Positions 32,492-42,811 of a DNA stretch of 64,000 nucleotides are shown piece after piece. The translations under genes and the position numbers were made by a program. The first letter of the stretch is position 1, and each line of letters starts with the position of its first letter. Source of the DNA: Coemansia sp. RSA 487 (lineage: Eukaryota; Kickxellomycota; Kickxellomycetes; Kickxellales; Kickxellaceae); contig JANBRJ010000003.1 in NCBI GenBank assembly GCA_027577595.1, positions 186,001 to 250,000 of the forward strand. Direction: 5' to 3'. A model generated the notes under the pieces. That model did not search any database. It was not told the DNA's origin and was given only the letters and a program-made list of their open reading frames with translations.

Positions 32492-34159
32492 ATGGCACAT
32501 ATCAACGATATATACGCTTCAGACCTATATCGCATTCTCCGTCTCGTTTCAGGAGAGCCAGCCAAAGACATTGACAAATGGAAGAAACAACTCCCTTTAC
32601 TTCAGGTGTGTCGCCAGTGGTATGAAATGCTTCGCGCCTATGTGTTTTCTCAAGGATTTGTTATTATTGAAGATTTGTATGGGCCCGATGGTTCTGAAGA
32701 CGATGATACAGAGAGCTACATCAGTCACTCTAAGGGCGATATAAAGGGCTGCGTTTATTACGCCAGCGATTATTTTGTTTGCAGAACCAACCTTGGCATA
32801 ATCACTGGTCGGGACGAGCACAACTGTAACTGCGTAACAAGTTTGGATATGCATGTATTCCTAGAAGTAGATATTCGTCAGTATGGCCCAGTATTGAAAG
32901 AGCTTTTAACTCTCGGAGCTGGTTATTGGCTAAGTCTTGCTTCGTTGGAACTTGTAGCTTTGATCTACGATGATGCTAATCCAAACCCCAATGAAAGGGA
33001 GTTGAAAGAGCTTGCACTAGCTGTTTCGAAACACATTCTCGACTTTAAACGCAGAGTACCGAATATTACGCGCTTACATTTAGATTGCTTTGGTGATAAA
33101 GTACTCTCATCAGCATTGCCTATCCTTATCGATGAATATGCTAGTCGTTTGCAATATTTACATTGCTTTTTCCCGCTTAAACACATTCCGTCATCATTCA
33201 CAGATGCACTGACATATCTTTTACTGGATTTATACGAGACTACTACTACCCGGATTGCTTATATATACGCAAAATCACTTCAGCACTTGGTTCTGAATGA
33301 TATACCCAACACCTTTTCGTGGTGGAGCTTCCATGACCATCTTACTCCAGGGTACATTGAGTTTACAAACCTGGAAACTCTCAAACTGAACTACAATATT
33401 CAAACAGAAGAGGAGAAAAAGCTTTCGATAAAGTATTCAAAACAGAATAGACCGTACGGGTGCCATATGCTTCGCTTTCCAAAGCTTAGCAAATTGTCAC
33501 TCGGAGACTGCCCAGTTGACTGCGATGTGCTGTTTACTGACACGATACCTACACATATAAAACGTTTGGACATCCGTGGCGCTTCCGATTCAATTTCTGG
33601 TGTTAGCAGGCTACAGTTCTCGAAGATCGATGAATTAAACATTAATGCTTTTTATGACCATACGCTCAGCGGCGGCTTTTACGATGCAGCAGACTACTAT
33701 TTCGGAAAGATTGAAATTGGTAGCAGGTGTGAGCTTTATATTAACCCAGTTGTCAGCATTCAGCGAGCATCAACTTGGGTAAAGCTTACGAGTCTAAACT
33801 TATCAGATATTGGTCTTGAAGAGCTATTAAATCTCGTTCCAAATCTCCACAATCTCAAGATACTCGTAATCAGATACATATCTCTAGGCGATGAGTCTGT
33901 GTCAATTATAAGGCGTGGATTAGAGGAGGAAGAACAAGAGAGGATCGATCATTTATATACCAGAATCACAGACCTTCGTATCAGCAGGATTCAACCTCAC
34001 AGTCCACACAATTTCCTCACCTGTGTTAACCACTTGCTTGTGCGAATGCCAAGTGTTAGAGAATTCCACATGGTAAAACAGCCCACCCTGTTCGTGGAGC
34101 CAAACTTTTTATGGAGGAAATTTCCACATATCCAGTTTAGTTTTTCTAATAGTTTTTAG
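32492..34159 (+). CDS. F-box-like leucine-rich protein (lineage family)
   Basis: A 555-residue single-exon protein. The first ~50 residues (INDIYASDLYRILRLV, then QLPLLQVCRQWYEML) resemble an F-box helix bundle with its VCR-W core. The rest has irregular leucine-rich repeat-like strands (for example LTSLNLSDIGLEELLNLVPN), so it could be a substrate receptor for an SCF ubiquitin ligase. I do not know a named orthologue; it looks like a lineage-expanded family. A damaged paralogue lies inverted at 42812-44417, and the two share upstream sequence as well. The intact frame suggests this copy is the functional one. Confidence 0.75.
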   Translation: MAHINDIYASDLYRILRLVSGEPAKDIDKWKKQLPLLQVCRQWYEMLRAYVFSQGFVIIEDLYGPDGSEDDDTESYISHSKGDIKGCVYYASDYFVCRTNLGIITGRDEHNCNCVTSLDMHVFLEVDIRQYGPVLKELLTLGAGYWLSLASLELVALIYDDANPNPNERELKELALAVSKHILDFKRRVPNITRLHLDCFGDKVLSSALPILIDEYASRLQYLHCFFPLKHIPSSFTDALTYLLLDLYETTTTRIAYIYAKSLQHLVLNDIPNTFSWWSFHDHLTPGYIEFTNLETLKLNYNIQTEEEKKLSIKYSKQNRPYGCHMLRFPKLSKLSLGDCPVDCDVLFTDTIPTHIKRLDIRGASDSISGVSRLQFSKIDELNINAFYDHTLSGGFYDAADYYFGKIEIGSRCELYINPVVSIQRASTWVKLTSLNLSDIGLEELLNLVPNLHNLKILVIRYISLGDESVSIIRRGLEEEEQERIDHLYTRITDLRISRIQPHSPHNFLTCVNHLLVRMPSVREFHMVKQPTLFVEPNFLWRKFPHIQFSFSNSF

Positions 34160-34349
34160 GCCATTCCATCTAGCAAATGTCGTTCACGGCAGTTGTACAA
34201 TACAATGGGCTTTTGTGGTTTACTAAAAAAACGTCATACATTAGTATTTCGAAAGGCAAACTCATCAAACGAGAAATAGATTAAAAAGAGTAGACGCGAG
34301 AAAAGAAAGAAAACACAAATATACAACCAAGCAATAAAAAGAATATAAG

Positions 34350-35911
34350 TTAATCGTTAGCAGAGTCATCGTCATCAGATAGAGGACGGGCAAACGGTAC
34401 AGAGGATGAGCGTGAAAGAGAAGGGTTCTGGGTTGCACCAGAGTCACGACGCATCTCCGGATCCGCAAGCTCGCGGTCGATTAGCGCGGAAGAAGGAATT
34501 GGCAAAGGAGTATCGTCGTCGTGGTGATCCGAGTGCGAGGCAATATTCTCGTCCTCGTCTCCAGACTCAATCCACTTTTGCATAATGTACCTGGAGCATT
34601 CTGTGGCACCATCAAGCTCTTGGATGACCTTTGTGATTCCAAGGTAGCTCAGTCCGTACATCTGCGGACCGCTTGCATGCGTTTTGACGCCTACGCCCTT
34701 GGCAGTAAGAATATCGAGGATCTGCTTCCAGACACCGCTGGCGGAGCTAGCGCGGAAAGTCTCGTTCGGCATGTCGGACGCGGTGACCTGGAAGACGGGG
34801 GCTTCCCCGTCACCCTCGAGAATCTCGGAAGTGTATATACAGCGCCCACCGTTGGCCTTGAAGCTCGGGTAGACTCTGGTGCTGCGGAATCCGGGAGGCC
34901 AAATGTATCGCGTGGTGTGGTACGTGTCGGGCTCGCAGATGACGCGCCCAAGGCTATGCACTTCGATCCTGTCCTGGCCACGGCCAACGACAATGGGATA
35001 GATAAGGTTGCCCTCGGCGTCGCGCTTCAGTGGCTCAATGGGTTTGGGGTCGTTGCGATCGTCACGCTTTCCTTGGCGCCTGCGCCGCTTGATCATCTGT
35101 GGTGTGGGATCCAGGATTCCAAGCGACGGCGATGGGCGTTCGCGTTTTCCACGGCGCGAAACAGGCACGGAGCTGCTGGTATTGGCAAAAGCAGCCGCGT
35201 GCAACGAAGCACGTGCGCTGCGGCCATTGCGTTTCTTTGAGCTGTAGGGCACGGTGCCGTTCTTCCGGCTACTATCCCCGTCTGCACCATTGTCCGAGTG
35301 CGACATGCATTCATCTGAGCTACTGCTACTACACTCACCGAGAGGAAAAGGGGGGATGAATAGGAAAAAAAGAAAAACATCAGTAAATTCAGAGTACACA
35401 AACAATGGAAACAACAAAAAACGCGAAACGAAACGAAACGAAACGAAACAAAACCGAATAATGGCGCTAAACTCAAAAAAGACAAATAGCTAGGCTTACC
35501 TTGACAGGTCGTCTGCAATTTCTGGGTATGCCTCAGAGAGCATATCAAGCAAATGGCTACAGGAAATAAACGAATTCATCAAAACTGAGCTCTGTTAGCA
35601 GCGCGTCTATTGTTTGAACATTAACGGATTTGGTTTGGCGGTATCTTTGAAACAATCGCGGACTTACTCGTTCTCTGCTCTAACCATCTGCAGCTCGTCC
35701 TTGATGCTCTGGTACGTCTTTACAAGTTCGTTGCGTTTCTACAGGACGAATAATGGATAGAAAGGGAAAGAGAGGAAACGCGATGCTTAGTAAGATTACG
35801 TCAGTCGCTTCAGTAAAGAAACAAACAAACAAACATCAGTGGATAGCATACTTCAAGAGCATTCTTGACCTTGATGGTCAGGTCGCTGGCTAGTTCGCGG
35901 TACGAAATCAT
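34350..35911 (-). CDS. FYRN/FYRC-domain protein, TBRG1-like
   Basis: Four exons on the minus strand, 35852..35911, 35668..35738, 35500..35556 and 34350..35328, with donors GTATGC, GTAAGT and GTAAGC; 388 residues in phase. The N-terminus is a coiled coil (LEKRNELVKTYQSIKDELQM). A Ser/acidic, basic linker follows, then FYRN and FYRC motifs at about residues 175-325 (VHSLGRVI, IWPPGFRSTRVYPSF, MYGLSYLGITKVIQELDGA). Coiled coil plus FYR without a SET domain matches TBRG1-type nuclear proteins, so a chromatin role is likely. The third acceptor lies inside a Ser codon run (AGT/AGC), so slippage between nearby AGs is possible. Intron 3 carries a (GAAAC)5 repeat. Confidence 0.82.
35425..35449. repeat. 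(GAAAC)5 pentanucleotide repeat
   Basis: Five perfect GAAAC units inside intron 3 of the FYR-domain gene. On the transcribed strand it reads as GTTTC units, adding to the pyrimidine content of the intron. Confidence 0.95.
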
Positions 35912-36532
35912 CGTTAAGCTGTGTTCTTTTTTTTCGCTGGAAAAGTAAGAAGAAATAACAAATATTCGCGCAAAAAAGTATGGAAAAGAGAAATAGTGTT
36001 AGACACCAAGAACAGGAACGGGTCTGAAAAACATGCGGAAAACAAGGAAGGGAAGGAAAAGAGAAAGGGAACACAATAACGAACGAAAAAGAAACTTGCA
36101 AAAGGTCAAGGAAGCCAAAAGCAGGCGGGGGAGAGGGAAAAAAATTCACAGCAAAAAAGACATCGAAGAGCGGAAAACCTGTGCCCATGAAAAGAGAGTG
36201 AAAAGATGCATTCTTTTGTCAGAAACTTTACGCAGGAAAACCAACTTTTAAAGGAAGAGGGCCAATCGTGCGTTGATTCTGGAGCCATAAATTTCTGCCT
36301 TGGTTTTGATCACCTGCACGCTGAGAATGTTCGTGGCACATCCCTTTTCAAAAAGTTTGCCACTTTTCGTTGGACTTTTTCTTCCACTTTGCAATTCTTT
36401 ATAATTTTTCCTCTTGCACAGCCGGCGGTTTTATTCTTGTGTGAGATTTGTCTTTTTTCAATTCTACGCTTTTATTATATCTGCGAAACGCTGCAGGGGC
36501 CAGTCATTGCACAGCAGGTGTATCGTTGACAG
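35912..36532. promoter_or_regulatory. Divergent promoter, FYR protein / NELF-A
   Basis: 621 bp between divergent starts, with an A/G-rich stretch at about 36000-36200 and pyrimidine-rich sequence before the NELF-A ATG. No gene recognised. Confidence 0.5.
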
Positions 36533-38608
36533 ATGGCTTCTACGCAAGCCGAAACAGGCAGGATCCTTGCGGCGCTGCAGGGCCAAATAGCCTCCAACCT
36601 GCCACATTCAGGGACCTCGTCGCCCACTATTCTCAGCCCGCCCCTCTTTTCAAATGGGAGTACAGGCGGCGGCCAGCAGCAACACTTTTCAGCAAACGGA
36701 GACTCGCACGTTTTAAGCTCGCCCGTGGTAGCTGTCGGTCAAGCAGCCGAGCAGCAGCGGTCGAGTATATGGCAGGCGCCTGCAAGCGTGGGGTATGACT
36801 TGACAAACCCAGTCATTCTAGGCACAGTCATTTCTTTGTGGCCGACACTCGAAGAGGTGCAAAAAATAAACGTGCTTCTGGGAATAGCCCATGTGGGGCT
36901 AGGCAAAATGCACCAGGCACATGCCGAAGCGCTGCGCATCTCGCAGCTTGCAAAGTCGGACACAACCAGCGACTGGGTGCGCACCCTTGGATGCATTATT
37001 GGGGATGTTGGTGTTAATGGAAAGATAAATTATGTAGACAGTATCCCGGAGCCAACAAAGGCCGAAATTGAAAAAGCAGTGAATGATCTGGCCGATGCGC
37101 TGGAGAGATCCGAATTGCGACTAGCTACAAGGTCACTGGAGTATGTCAGTGGCTCGGTGGCTAAGGGAATAGCCCCTGCCTCCATACGAAATGTGTATGG
37201 CCGCAGTCCAAAACGCAGCGAGCTTGAAAATATTGTGACACAGGCAAAGAAGGCTGCTGCTTCATTGCAAAGCCCTAGTAACTCTCGCAGACCGTCAGCG
37301 GCTTATCCTTTGTCTTCTCGTAGCCAGCCGGGAAGCAACATGGATACGGCTGCTGGCGGCTCCAACTCATCGTCGCGACTGGGTTCGCCTGAGCCCAGTG
37401 ACAAAGACTTTTCTGCGTTTTCAGAGTTGTTTTCGGAGAGTGGGAATGGAGACAAGGAGCTTGGCTCCGATGATGACTCTGAAAGCGAGCAGGGAGGAGA
37501 GCTACCTGCGTACTCCCTGGGGCTCAAGGTAAAGGGAACGCACCAGACTGACCATGTTGGCAGAATGGCGCGTCTTTTGGCGGCTGCCAGAGAAGGTGCA
37601 GCAGCCGCCACCAGTGTTTCCCGACACGACGGCCCTGCAGTTGCACGCCGTCCTTCGGCCGCTGCGCTGCGAGGAGCAGCCCGTAGTGCGCCAGGCATCG
37701 GCGTGCGTCGTGGAATGCCAGGGCCGTCTTCTTCGCCCGCTGGTGCTAAAAGCAGGATCGGCATGCTCGCACCGCGTCGCCGTGGCGCGCCGTCAAACCT
37801 TGCATTGCCGGCCGCTGGAAGTGGCACTACTGGTGCTGCTCGCAAGGGAAGCAGTGACGGGCCGTTATCTGGCATCGCTCAGGCCGTGGGCAAGAAGATC
37901 CAGATGATGGACTTTCAGGAGGCAGCCAGCTCGGTGAACGACCGCGAGCGCACGCTCAAAGCAAAGCGTGAGCAGGCAGCCGAGGAGCGCGAGGCCAAGC
38001 GTGCAAAGATCCAAGCCGATAAGGAGGAACGCAAGCGGTTACGCGAGGAGGCGCGCTTGATGAAGACCCAGCCTGCTGTGGACCGCAGTGGCGGCTCTGG
38101 TCGACGCGGCAGCAGTAGTTCGCGCAGGGCTACCGTCTCCCCCTCTGCCAGCGACAGAAACGGAAATGGCGATGGCAGACCGATAGACGTCGACTCGTCG
38201 GATGGCGAGTACGCAGGCGGATACCCGGAAAGCGGCGAGAGCTCGGGCAACGAAGCGTCGTCGCCTCCACCTCCTTCTCGATCGAGAAAGAGGAGCAAGA
38301 GCCCTGCACAGCCGTCTTTTGATGTGCCGTTGGATTACTTGACGTTTTCTGGACACGATCAGCAGATCCGTGATGCCGTCTACACCAACGCCAACGCATT
38401 GACCGAGAACGATCGCCTTCTCATGTACTGCTTCTTTAACGCCCGGCAAATGCCCCCCGGAACCAGCAATGTTCTGGAGATCGTTCTGAGCGAGCAGACT
38501 GTTGAGGATCCAACGCACCAGGGCAGATCTTGCAGGGAGATGATGGTCTTCCAAGCCGACGTTAGTAAGGGTGAGTGGAAGAAGGTGCGACGTCTTCGTC
38601 GGTCTTAA
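36533..38608 (+). CDS. Negative elongation factor subunit A (NELF-A) homologue
   Basis: A 691-residue single-exon protein with the whole NELF-A layout. Residues ~80-175 match the N-terminal HDAg-like domain (SIWQAPASVGYDL, then LWPTLEEVQKINVLLGIAHV and SDWVRTLGCIIGDV; animal NELF-A has LWAPPSIASLL, LKLLLGTLHL and DPWVLMVADIL at the same spacing). A long Ser/Arg-rich disordered linker follows, then KKIQMMDFQEAASS near residue 455, where animal NELF-A has RGVKLLDISELDMV. A Lys/Glu helix leads to the C-terminal domain (DAVYTNANALTENDRLLMYC, then VLEIVLSEQTVED). NELF-A bridges NELF-C to Pol II in promoter-proximal pausing. Yeasts lack NELF. Confidence 0.8.
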   Translation: MASTQAETGRILAALQGQIASNLPHSGTSSPTILSPPLFSNGSTGGGQQQHFSANGDSHVLSSPVVAVGQAAEQQRSSIWQAPASVGYDLTNPVILGTVISLWPTLEEVQKINVLLGIAHVGLGKMHQAHAEALRISQLAKSDTTSDWVRTLGCIIGDVGVNGKINYVDSIPEPTKAEIEKAVNDLADALERSELRLATRSLEYVSGSVAKGIAPASIRNVYGRSPKRSELENIVTQAKKAAASLQSPSNSRRPSAAYPLSSRSQPGSNMDTAAGGSNSSSRLGSPEPSDKDFSAFSELFSESGNGDKELGSDDDSESEQGGELPAYSLGLKVKGTHQTDHVGRMARLLAAAREGAAAATSVSRHDGPAVARRPSAAALRGAARSAPGIGVRRGMPGPSSSPAGAKSRIGMLAPRRRGAPSNLALPAAGSGTTGAARKGSSDGPLSGIAQAVGKKIQMMDFQEAASSVNDRERTLKAKREQAAEEREAKRAKIQADKEERKRLREEARLMKTQPAVDRSGGSGRRGSSSSRRATVSPSASDRNGNGDGRPIDVDSSDGEYAGGYPESGESSGNEASSPPPPSRSRKRSKSPAQPSFDVPLDYLTFSGHDQQIRDAVYTNANALTENDRLLMYCFFNARQMPPGTSNVLEIVLSEQTVEDPTHQGRSCREMMVFQADVSKGEWKKVRRLRRS

Positions 38609-38734
38609 ATAAGCAGCACCCAGGCTGTTTATCTAAAAGTATCCATTACAATTTTTCTTTGTTCAAAAGCAGCATTTTACTCTAATTTTAATGGTTGGAA
38701 ATCGGTACAACGAGGTGTATTTTGAAACGGAACA

Positions 38735-39205
38735 TCATTTCTTATCTGTATCCAGGTAGTCCCAGATCTTTGTCGGCGGGGTTTCTGTTGGAACGCGCAT
38801 CTGGCGCGGGAACGTGATATTGGCCTCCATCTTGCACGCCTCCTCAAACAGCCTTGGATCAAGCTTCTCCAGCGCAGCATACGCCTTTTCCATCGCAGAA
38901 AACTTTGCCTCTCTCTCATCGCGGCGCCGGGTGCTCTCTTGCAAACGGTGGATCTTCACAGCCCGCAGGATCGTCTCGTGCCGGTCCATATCCTCTGCTG
39001 TCAGCTCAGGCAGCTGCCGCGGCTCCTGCTGGTACAATATTTGTCTCATTAGCTCGTACCGCGGATCCGAATTGGTCTGTCCAGAACCTCTGGCTGCTGC
39101 TGCTTCTCTCCTCGACGGCTTTTCTGCTGCTGCTGCTGCACGCCCGATAAACCCGGTACGGGCCCTGGTAGACAGACAAACGGCTCTTCCAAATGCGCTG
39201 CTCAT
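38735..39205 (-). CDS. Mitochondrial large ribosomal subunit protein mL40
   Basis: A 156-residue protein. The N-terminus (MSSAFGRAVCLSTRARTGFI) is a mitochondrial presequence. The body is highly charged and helical, with DPRYELMRQILYQQEP, then HETILRAVKIHRLQESTRRR and YAALEKLDPRLFEEACKME, the pattern of the mL40/Mrpl28 family of the mitochondrial large subunit. The start was placed at 39205 because the presequence begins there; upstream in-frame codons look like UTR. It is divergent from FIG4 and tail-to-tail with NELF-A at 126 bp. Confidence 0.8.
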   Translation of the reverse strand: MSSAFGRAVCLSTRARTGFIGRAAAAAEKPSRREAAAARGSGQTNSDPRYELMRQILYQQEPRQLPELTAEDMDRHETILRAVKIHRLQESTRRRDEREAKFSAMEKAYAALEKLDPRLFEEACKMEANITFPRQMRVPTETPPTKIWDYLDTDKK

Positions 39206-39488
39206 TTCTGGATTGACGTTATAATTAAAGAACAAAGTGTAAATTTGAAATAAAAGCTGTTGGTAAGGAGAAATACTTTTTTTTTCTGGTGCGAGATCTC
39301 GCTTGCTGATGGATAAAATTTTCAATGGATGTTACTGCACGTGATTAATTCAGGCGTTTGTGCTTTTTCCAAGCCTGGAGCACTTCTGCTTTTCCTTTTT
39401 CGCTTTTCGTTTCGTCACCTGTTCTTTAAATCGACCATTCATTTGTATTATACTCATTTAACCAGGAATCGCCTATACAACAAGCCAA

Positions 39489-42400
39489 ATGAGCGACAGC
39501 AACAACAATAGCGGCACAGAGTTCCCGCTTAGGCGCCCGTATGTGGTGCTGACAAGCTTTGACATCTACGAAAACAAGACGCAGATGCTTATCATCGGCT
39601 CAAACGAGTCCGAAGGGCTCTACAGGGTGCTGCGTGTGAACCGGACGACCGATGATGTGAAGCAGATGATCGAGGATGACGGCATCAGCCATTCTCCAGC
39701 CGAAATCCAGCAGCTCGTAGCTGATATCCACTCCAAGGGAATGAAGCTTTTGGTTGCTGGTGTGTGCGGTATTGTTGGGTTTGTACGCTTCACAAAGGGC
39801 TGTTACATCTCCATAGTTACCAAACGCAGGCCTGTAGCCTTGCTGGGCGGACACTACGTATACCACGTGGAAGACACCCGGCTACTGAGCATTGCGTACA
39901 AGCCTGAGCGCTCCGACGCAGAGGAGAAATGCATATCCCGCTTCAAAAATGTCGACCTGACAAAGAACTTTTACTACAGCCACACATACGACATTACGCA
40001 CACGCTGCAGAAGAACGTCCAGATGAGCAAAGCATCGCATTCCTGTGCTTGCCCAAGGGAAGACAATAACGAGTGCGAAAGGACAGCCTGCGTGTGGAAC
40101 TACCACTCGATGTTTGTGTGGAACTACCAGCTAATATGCAATGCCACGCAGGGTGTTGGTGTCGCTCCTGACTGGACAGTGGCGCTTATCCACGGCTACG
40201 TTGACCAGTCGAGGCTGTCCATATTTGGCCGCGACGTCTACATAACGCTGATCGCCCGCCGTTCGCGTATATTTGCTGGTGTGCGGTACCTGAAGCGCGG
40301 AGTCAACGATGCTGGCTATGTGGCCAACGACGTGGAGACCGAGCAAATCGTCAATACGATGGAGGTGACCTCATTCAACATGCCCTTCAGCCGCCCGTTC
40401 TCCAACCCCAGCTACACAGCGTATGTGCAGCACCGTGGATCGATTCCCTTGTTCTGGTCGCAGGACACATCGGGAATTGCTCCGAAACCACCAATCGACA
40501 TCAACGTACACGACCCGTACTTTGTGGAGGCTGGACGGCACTTTGACAACCTGTTCCATCGCTATGGTACGCCGATTATCGTGCTCAATCTGATAAAGAC
40601 CAAAGAGCGTGCTAAGCGCGAATCGGTGTTGGGCGAGGAGTTTTCAGAAGGTCTCCATTACCTCAATCAATTTCTGCCACGAGGCAAAAAGATCCGCTAT
40701 CTGGCCTGGGACATGTCACGAGCCAAGAAGAACCGCCAAGAGGACGTGCTGGCCATCCTGGAGGTCATTGCAGAGGAAACGCTGACGCTGACAGAGTTCT
40801 TCCACAACGGGAGCGAGCTGTACTCAAACTACCTCAAACGACGCAGCGCTGGTGACACACGTCCTCTGCGCACACAGATGCGTAAGCAGACAGGTGTGGT
40901 GCGTAGCAACTGCATCGATTGCTTGGATCGCACCAATGCTGCGCAGAGTATCATTGGCAAGGTCGCATTGGCTCACCAGCTGTTTGAGCTTGGTCAGATC
41001 GATGAACCCTTCCTTTCATTTAACACCGACGCTGCGATGATTATCGAGGAAATGTACCACGATCTGGGCAACACAATTGCCCTTCAGTACGGCGGCTCTC
41101 ATCTGGTCAACACCGTGCAAACGTATCGGCGGAATACAAACTGGCGTAGCCACTCTCGCGATATTGTCGAGTCCCTGCGTAGATACTATTCGAATTCGCT
41201 GCTGGATATGGAGCGGCAGGAGGCGATTACTCATTTCGTCGAAAAGTGCTTGCTCCCAGAATGCAGAAGCGATGATAAACAACTGGCAGGAAACGGTGTT
41301 GATACAGATTTTGACAATAGCGATGGTATTGATGACATCCAAGACATTGATGGAGATGGTTTGGAGGTGGCAGCAAGCCGACTAAACCAAGTAGGTAAGC
41401 CCGTGTTTAGAAGATGGTGGACGACTCTGGGCAGCGATTTTGAGGATAGCGAGGAGGATAGCAAGGAGGATAACAGTCATGTTAGCGACGATGGTGGTGA
41501 ACACAATAACGGCTATGGCGATGCCTTTCCCAAAGACGAGGGGTGCAATGCTGATGTGACTTGTAAAGCTACGACGAATAATGAGATCGGCAGCTACTGG
41601 AATGAGTACTATCGTCCGCACGAGTACACATCATTTGACAATATGTTCATGGGAACCCTCAACAGCTCCGTGTCGCTGCATCCCAGTACCGATATCCAAA
41701 ACATGCCGAGCCCGTTTTCCGATCGGGGAGCCAGGGAACGCAGAGCTGTCGGCTCTAGAGTGCGCCGGCATGGCCAGCAAAAGCCCAAATGGCTCAAATC
41801 CGAGCTTGATGGGTACTCGGACCCAACGCAGGTGTCGAGAGAAGAGATATACAACAGAGTGTGCGAGAAGGAGGAAATCCCACAGGTGTTCCAGCCATTA
41901 AAGATTGGCGGCTGGACGACCGATGGCATAACGTCAGCGCTGCAGGAGCCTAGCGTCAGCCAGCCGGAGCTGGATGAGTATGAAAAGTACGTGCACCAGT
42001 TTGACGATTTGAAGCGGTGGATCGTGCCGTCGTCGGACATGCTTTACAGCGACTATGAGAAGAACAGGCAAGACAGTACTTTATCCGGCCATCTACCCGG
42101 ATGGACGATGCAAAACAGCGTATATCTAGACGGCAACTTGCCCACCAGCAGCAAGAGGCAAGCCAGCGCTGTCACTGGATCGCTCAAAGTAAACACTGCC
42201 TTGGATTCTGGTTATCTGCTTCACGGTGACGCAGAGCGGAGACTGAATACACCGGTACCTAGAAGAAATGCATCACAGATGCCCCAGGTTCCATTTTCTG
42301 CAACCGCCTCGCGTAGCTATTCGAACCGTTTGTTTGCGTCATTTGATTCGATGCCGCCAAACAGCGGCAGCAGCGGTGACAGCAGCGGCAGCCGACAGCA

Positions 42401-42794
42401 ATACTCCCGCAACCGGTCAAACACGTCATCCAACGAACGCGCCTCTCTTTGGGGACTATGGTCGCAGAACGGTGCATCGGGCTCGTTTAGAAGTGGATAC
42501 ACGCTTGGTAACCGCTCTTCTGCCCACCCGATGGCGGCAAAGACCTTTTTAGGCAGTAGAAGCAGAATTGACTCTCTGCAGAACCACAGCCCCAGTAACT
42601 TGAATCGCATAAGGAGCCACGACAGGAGTCGGTCTTTGGATCTCAGCAACACTAATTTTTCCCGATCTTCTATTGCCGCAGTTAGTGGGCTTGGCTCTAG
42701 TAAGGATACACTGGTTCCAGAGCCGCGTGTAACCGCCACAGATCTAAAGATATACGAGAACTTTGTTAAGATGCGCCAATCATTCGGCGGCTAG
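39489..42794 (+). CDS. FIG4: Sac-domain phosphoinositide phosphatase FIG4
   Basis: A 1101-residue protein. The N-terminal part has the FIG4-type Sac N-lobe (RPYVVLTSFDIYENKTQMLI, with YRVLRVNRT). The catalytic Sac domain carries the CX5R loop in SNCIDCLDRTNAAQ near residue 475. A ~450-residue acidic and Ser-rich disordered tail follows, longer than in yeast (879) or human (907) FIG4, and it ends in a short conserved-looking helix (TDLKIYENFVKMRQSF). FIG4 is the 5-phosphatase that, with Vac14 and Fab1/PIKfyve, controls PI(3,5)P2 on the vacuole. Its stop is only 17 bp from the end of the neighbouring pseudogene. Confidence 0.93.
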   Translation: MSDSNNNSGTEFPLRRPYVVLTSFDIYENKTQMLIIGSNESEGLYRVLRVNRTTDDVKQMIEDDGISHSPAEIQQLVADIHSKGMKLLVAGVCGIVGFVRFTKGCYISIVTKRRPVALLGGHYVYHVEDTRLLSIAYKPERSDAEEKCISRFKNVDLTKNFYYSHTYDITHTLQKNVQMSKASHSCACPREDNNECERTACVWNYHSMFVWNYQLICNATQGVGVAPDWTVALIHGYVDQSRLSIFGRDVYITLIARRSRIFAGVRYLKRGVNDAGYVANDVETEQIVNTMEVTSFNMPFSRPFSNPSYTAYVQHRGSIPLFWSQDTSGIAPKPPIDINVHDPYFVEAGRHFDNLFHRYGTPIIVLNLIKTKERAKRESVLGEEFSEGLHYLNQFLPRGKKIRYLAWDMSRAKKNRQEDVLAILEVIAEETLTLTEFFHNGSELYSNYLKRRSAGDTRPLRTQMRKQTGVVRSNCIDCLDRTNAAQSIIGKVALAHQLFELGQIDEPFLSFNTDAAMIIEEMYHDLGNTIALQYGGSHLVNTVQTYRRNTNWRSHSRDIVESLRRYYSNSLLDMERQEAITHFVEKCLLPECRSDDKQLAGNGVDTDFDNSDGIDDIQDIDGDGLEVAASRLNQVGKPVFRRWWTTLGSDFEDSEEDSKEDNSHVSDDGGEHNNGYGDAFPKDEGCNADVTCKATTNNEIGSYWNEYYRPHEYTSFDNMFMGTLNSSVSLHPSTDIQNMPSPFSDRGARERRAVGSRVRRHGQQKPKWLKSELDGYSDPTQVSREEIYNRVCEKEEIPQVFQPLKIGGWTTDGITSALQEPSVSQPELDEYEKYVHQFDDLKRWIVPSSDMLYSDYEKNRQDSTLSGHLPGWTMQNSVYLDGNLPTSSKRQASAVTGSLKVNTALDSGYLLHGDAERRLNTPVPRRNASQMPQVPFSATASRSYSNRLFASFDSMPPNSGSSGDSSGSRQQYSRNRSNTSSNERASLWGLWSQNGASGSFRSGYTLGNRSSAHPMAAKTFLGSRSRIDSLQNHSPSNLNRIRSHDRSRSLDLSNTNFSRSSIAAVSGLGSSKDTLVPEPRVTATDLKIYENFVKMRQSFGG

Positions 42795-42811
42795 TTATTC
42801 AAAAATGAGAA

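Noticed and set aside
34521-35240. A 239-codon plus-strand open frame over the FYR-domain exon
   Set aside because: Antisense shadow; the minus strand has FYRN and FYRC motifs and consistent splicing.
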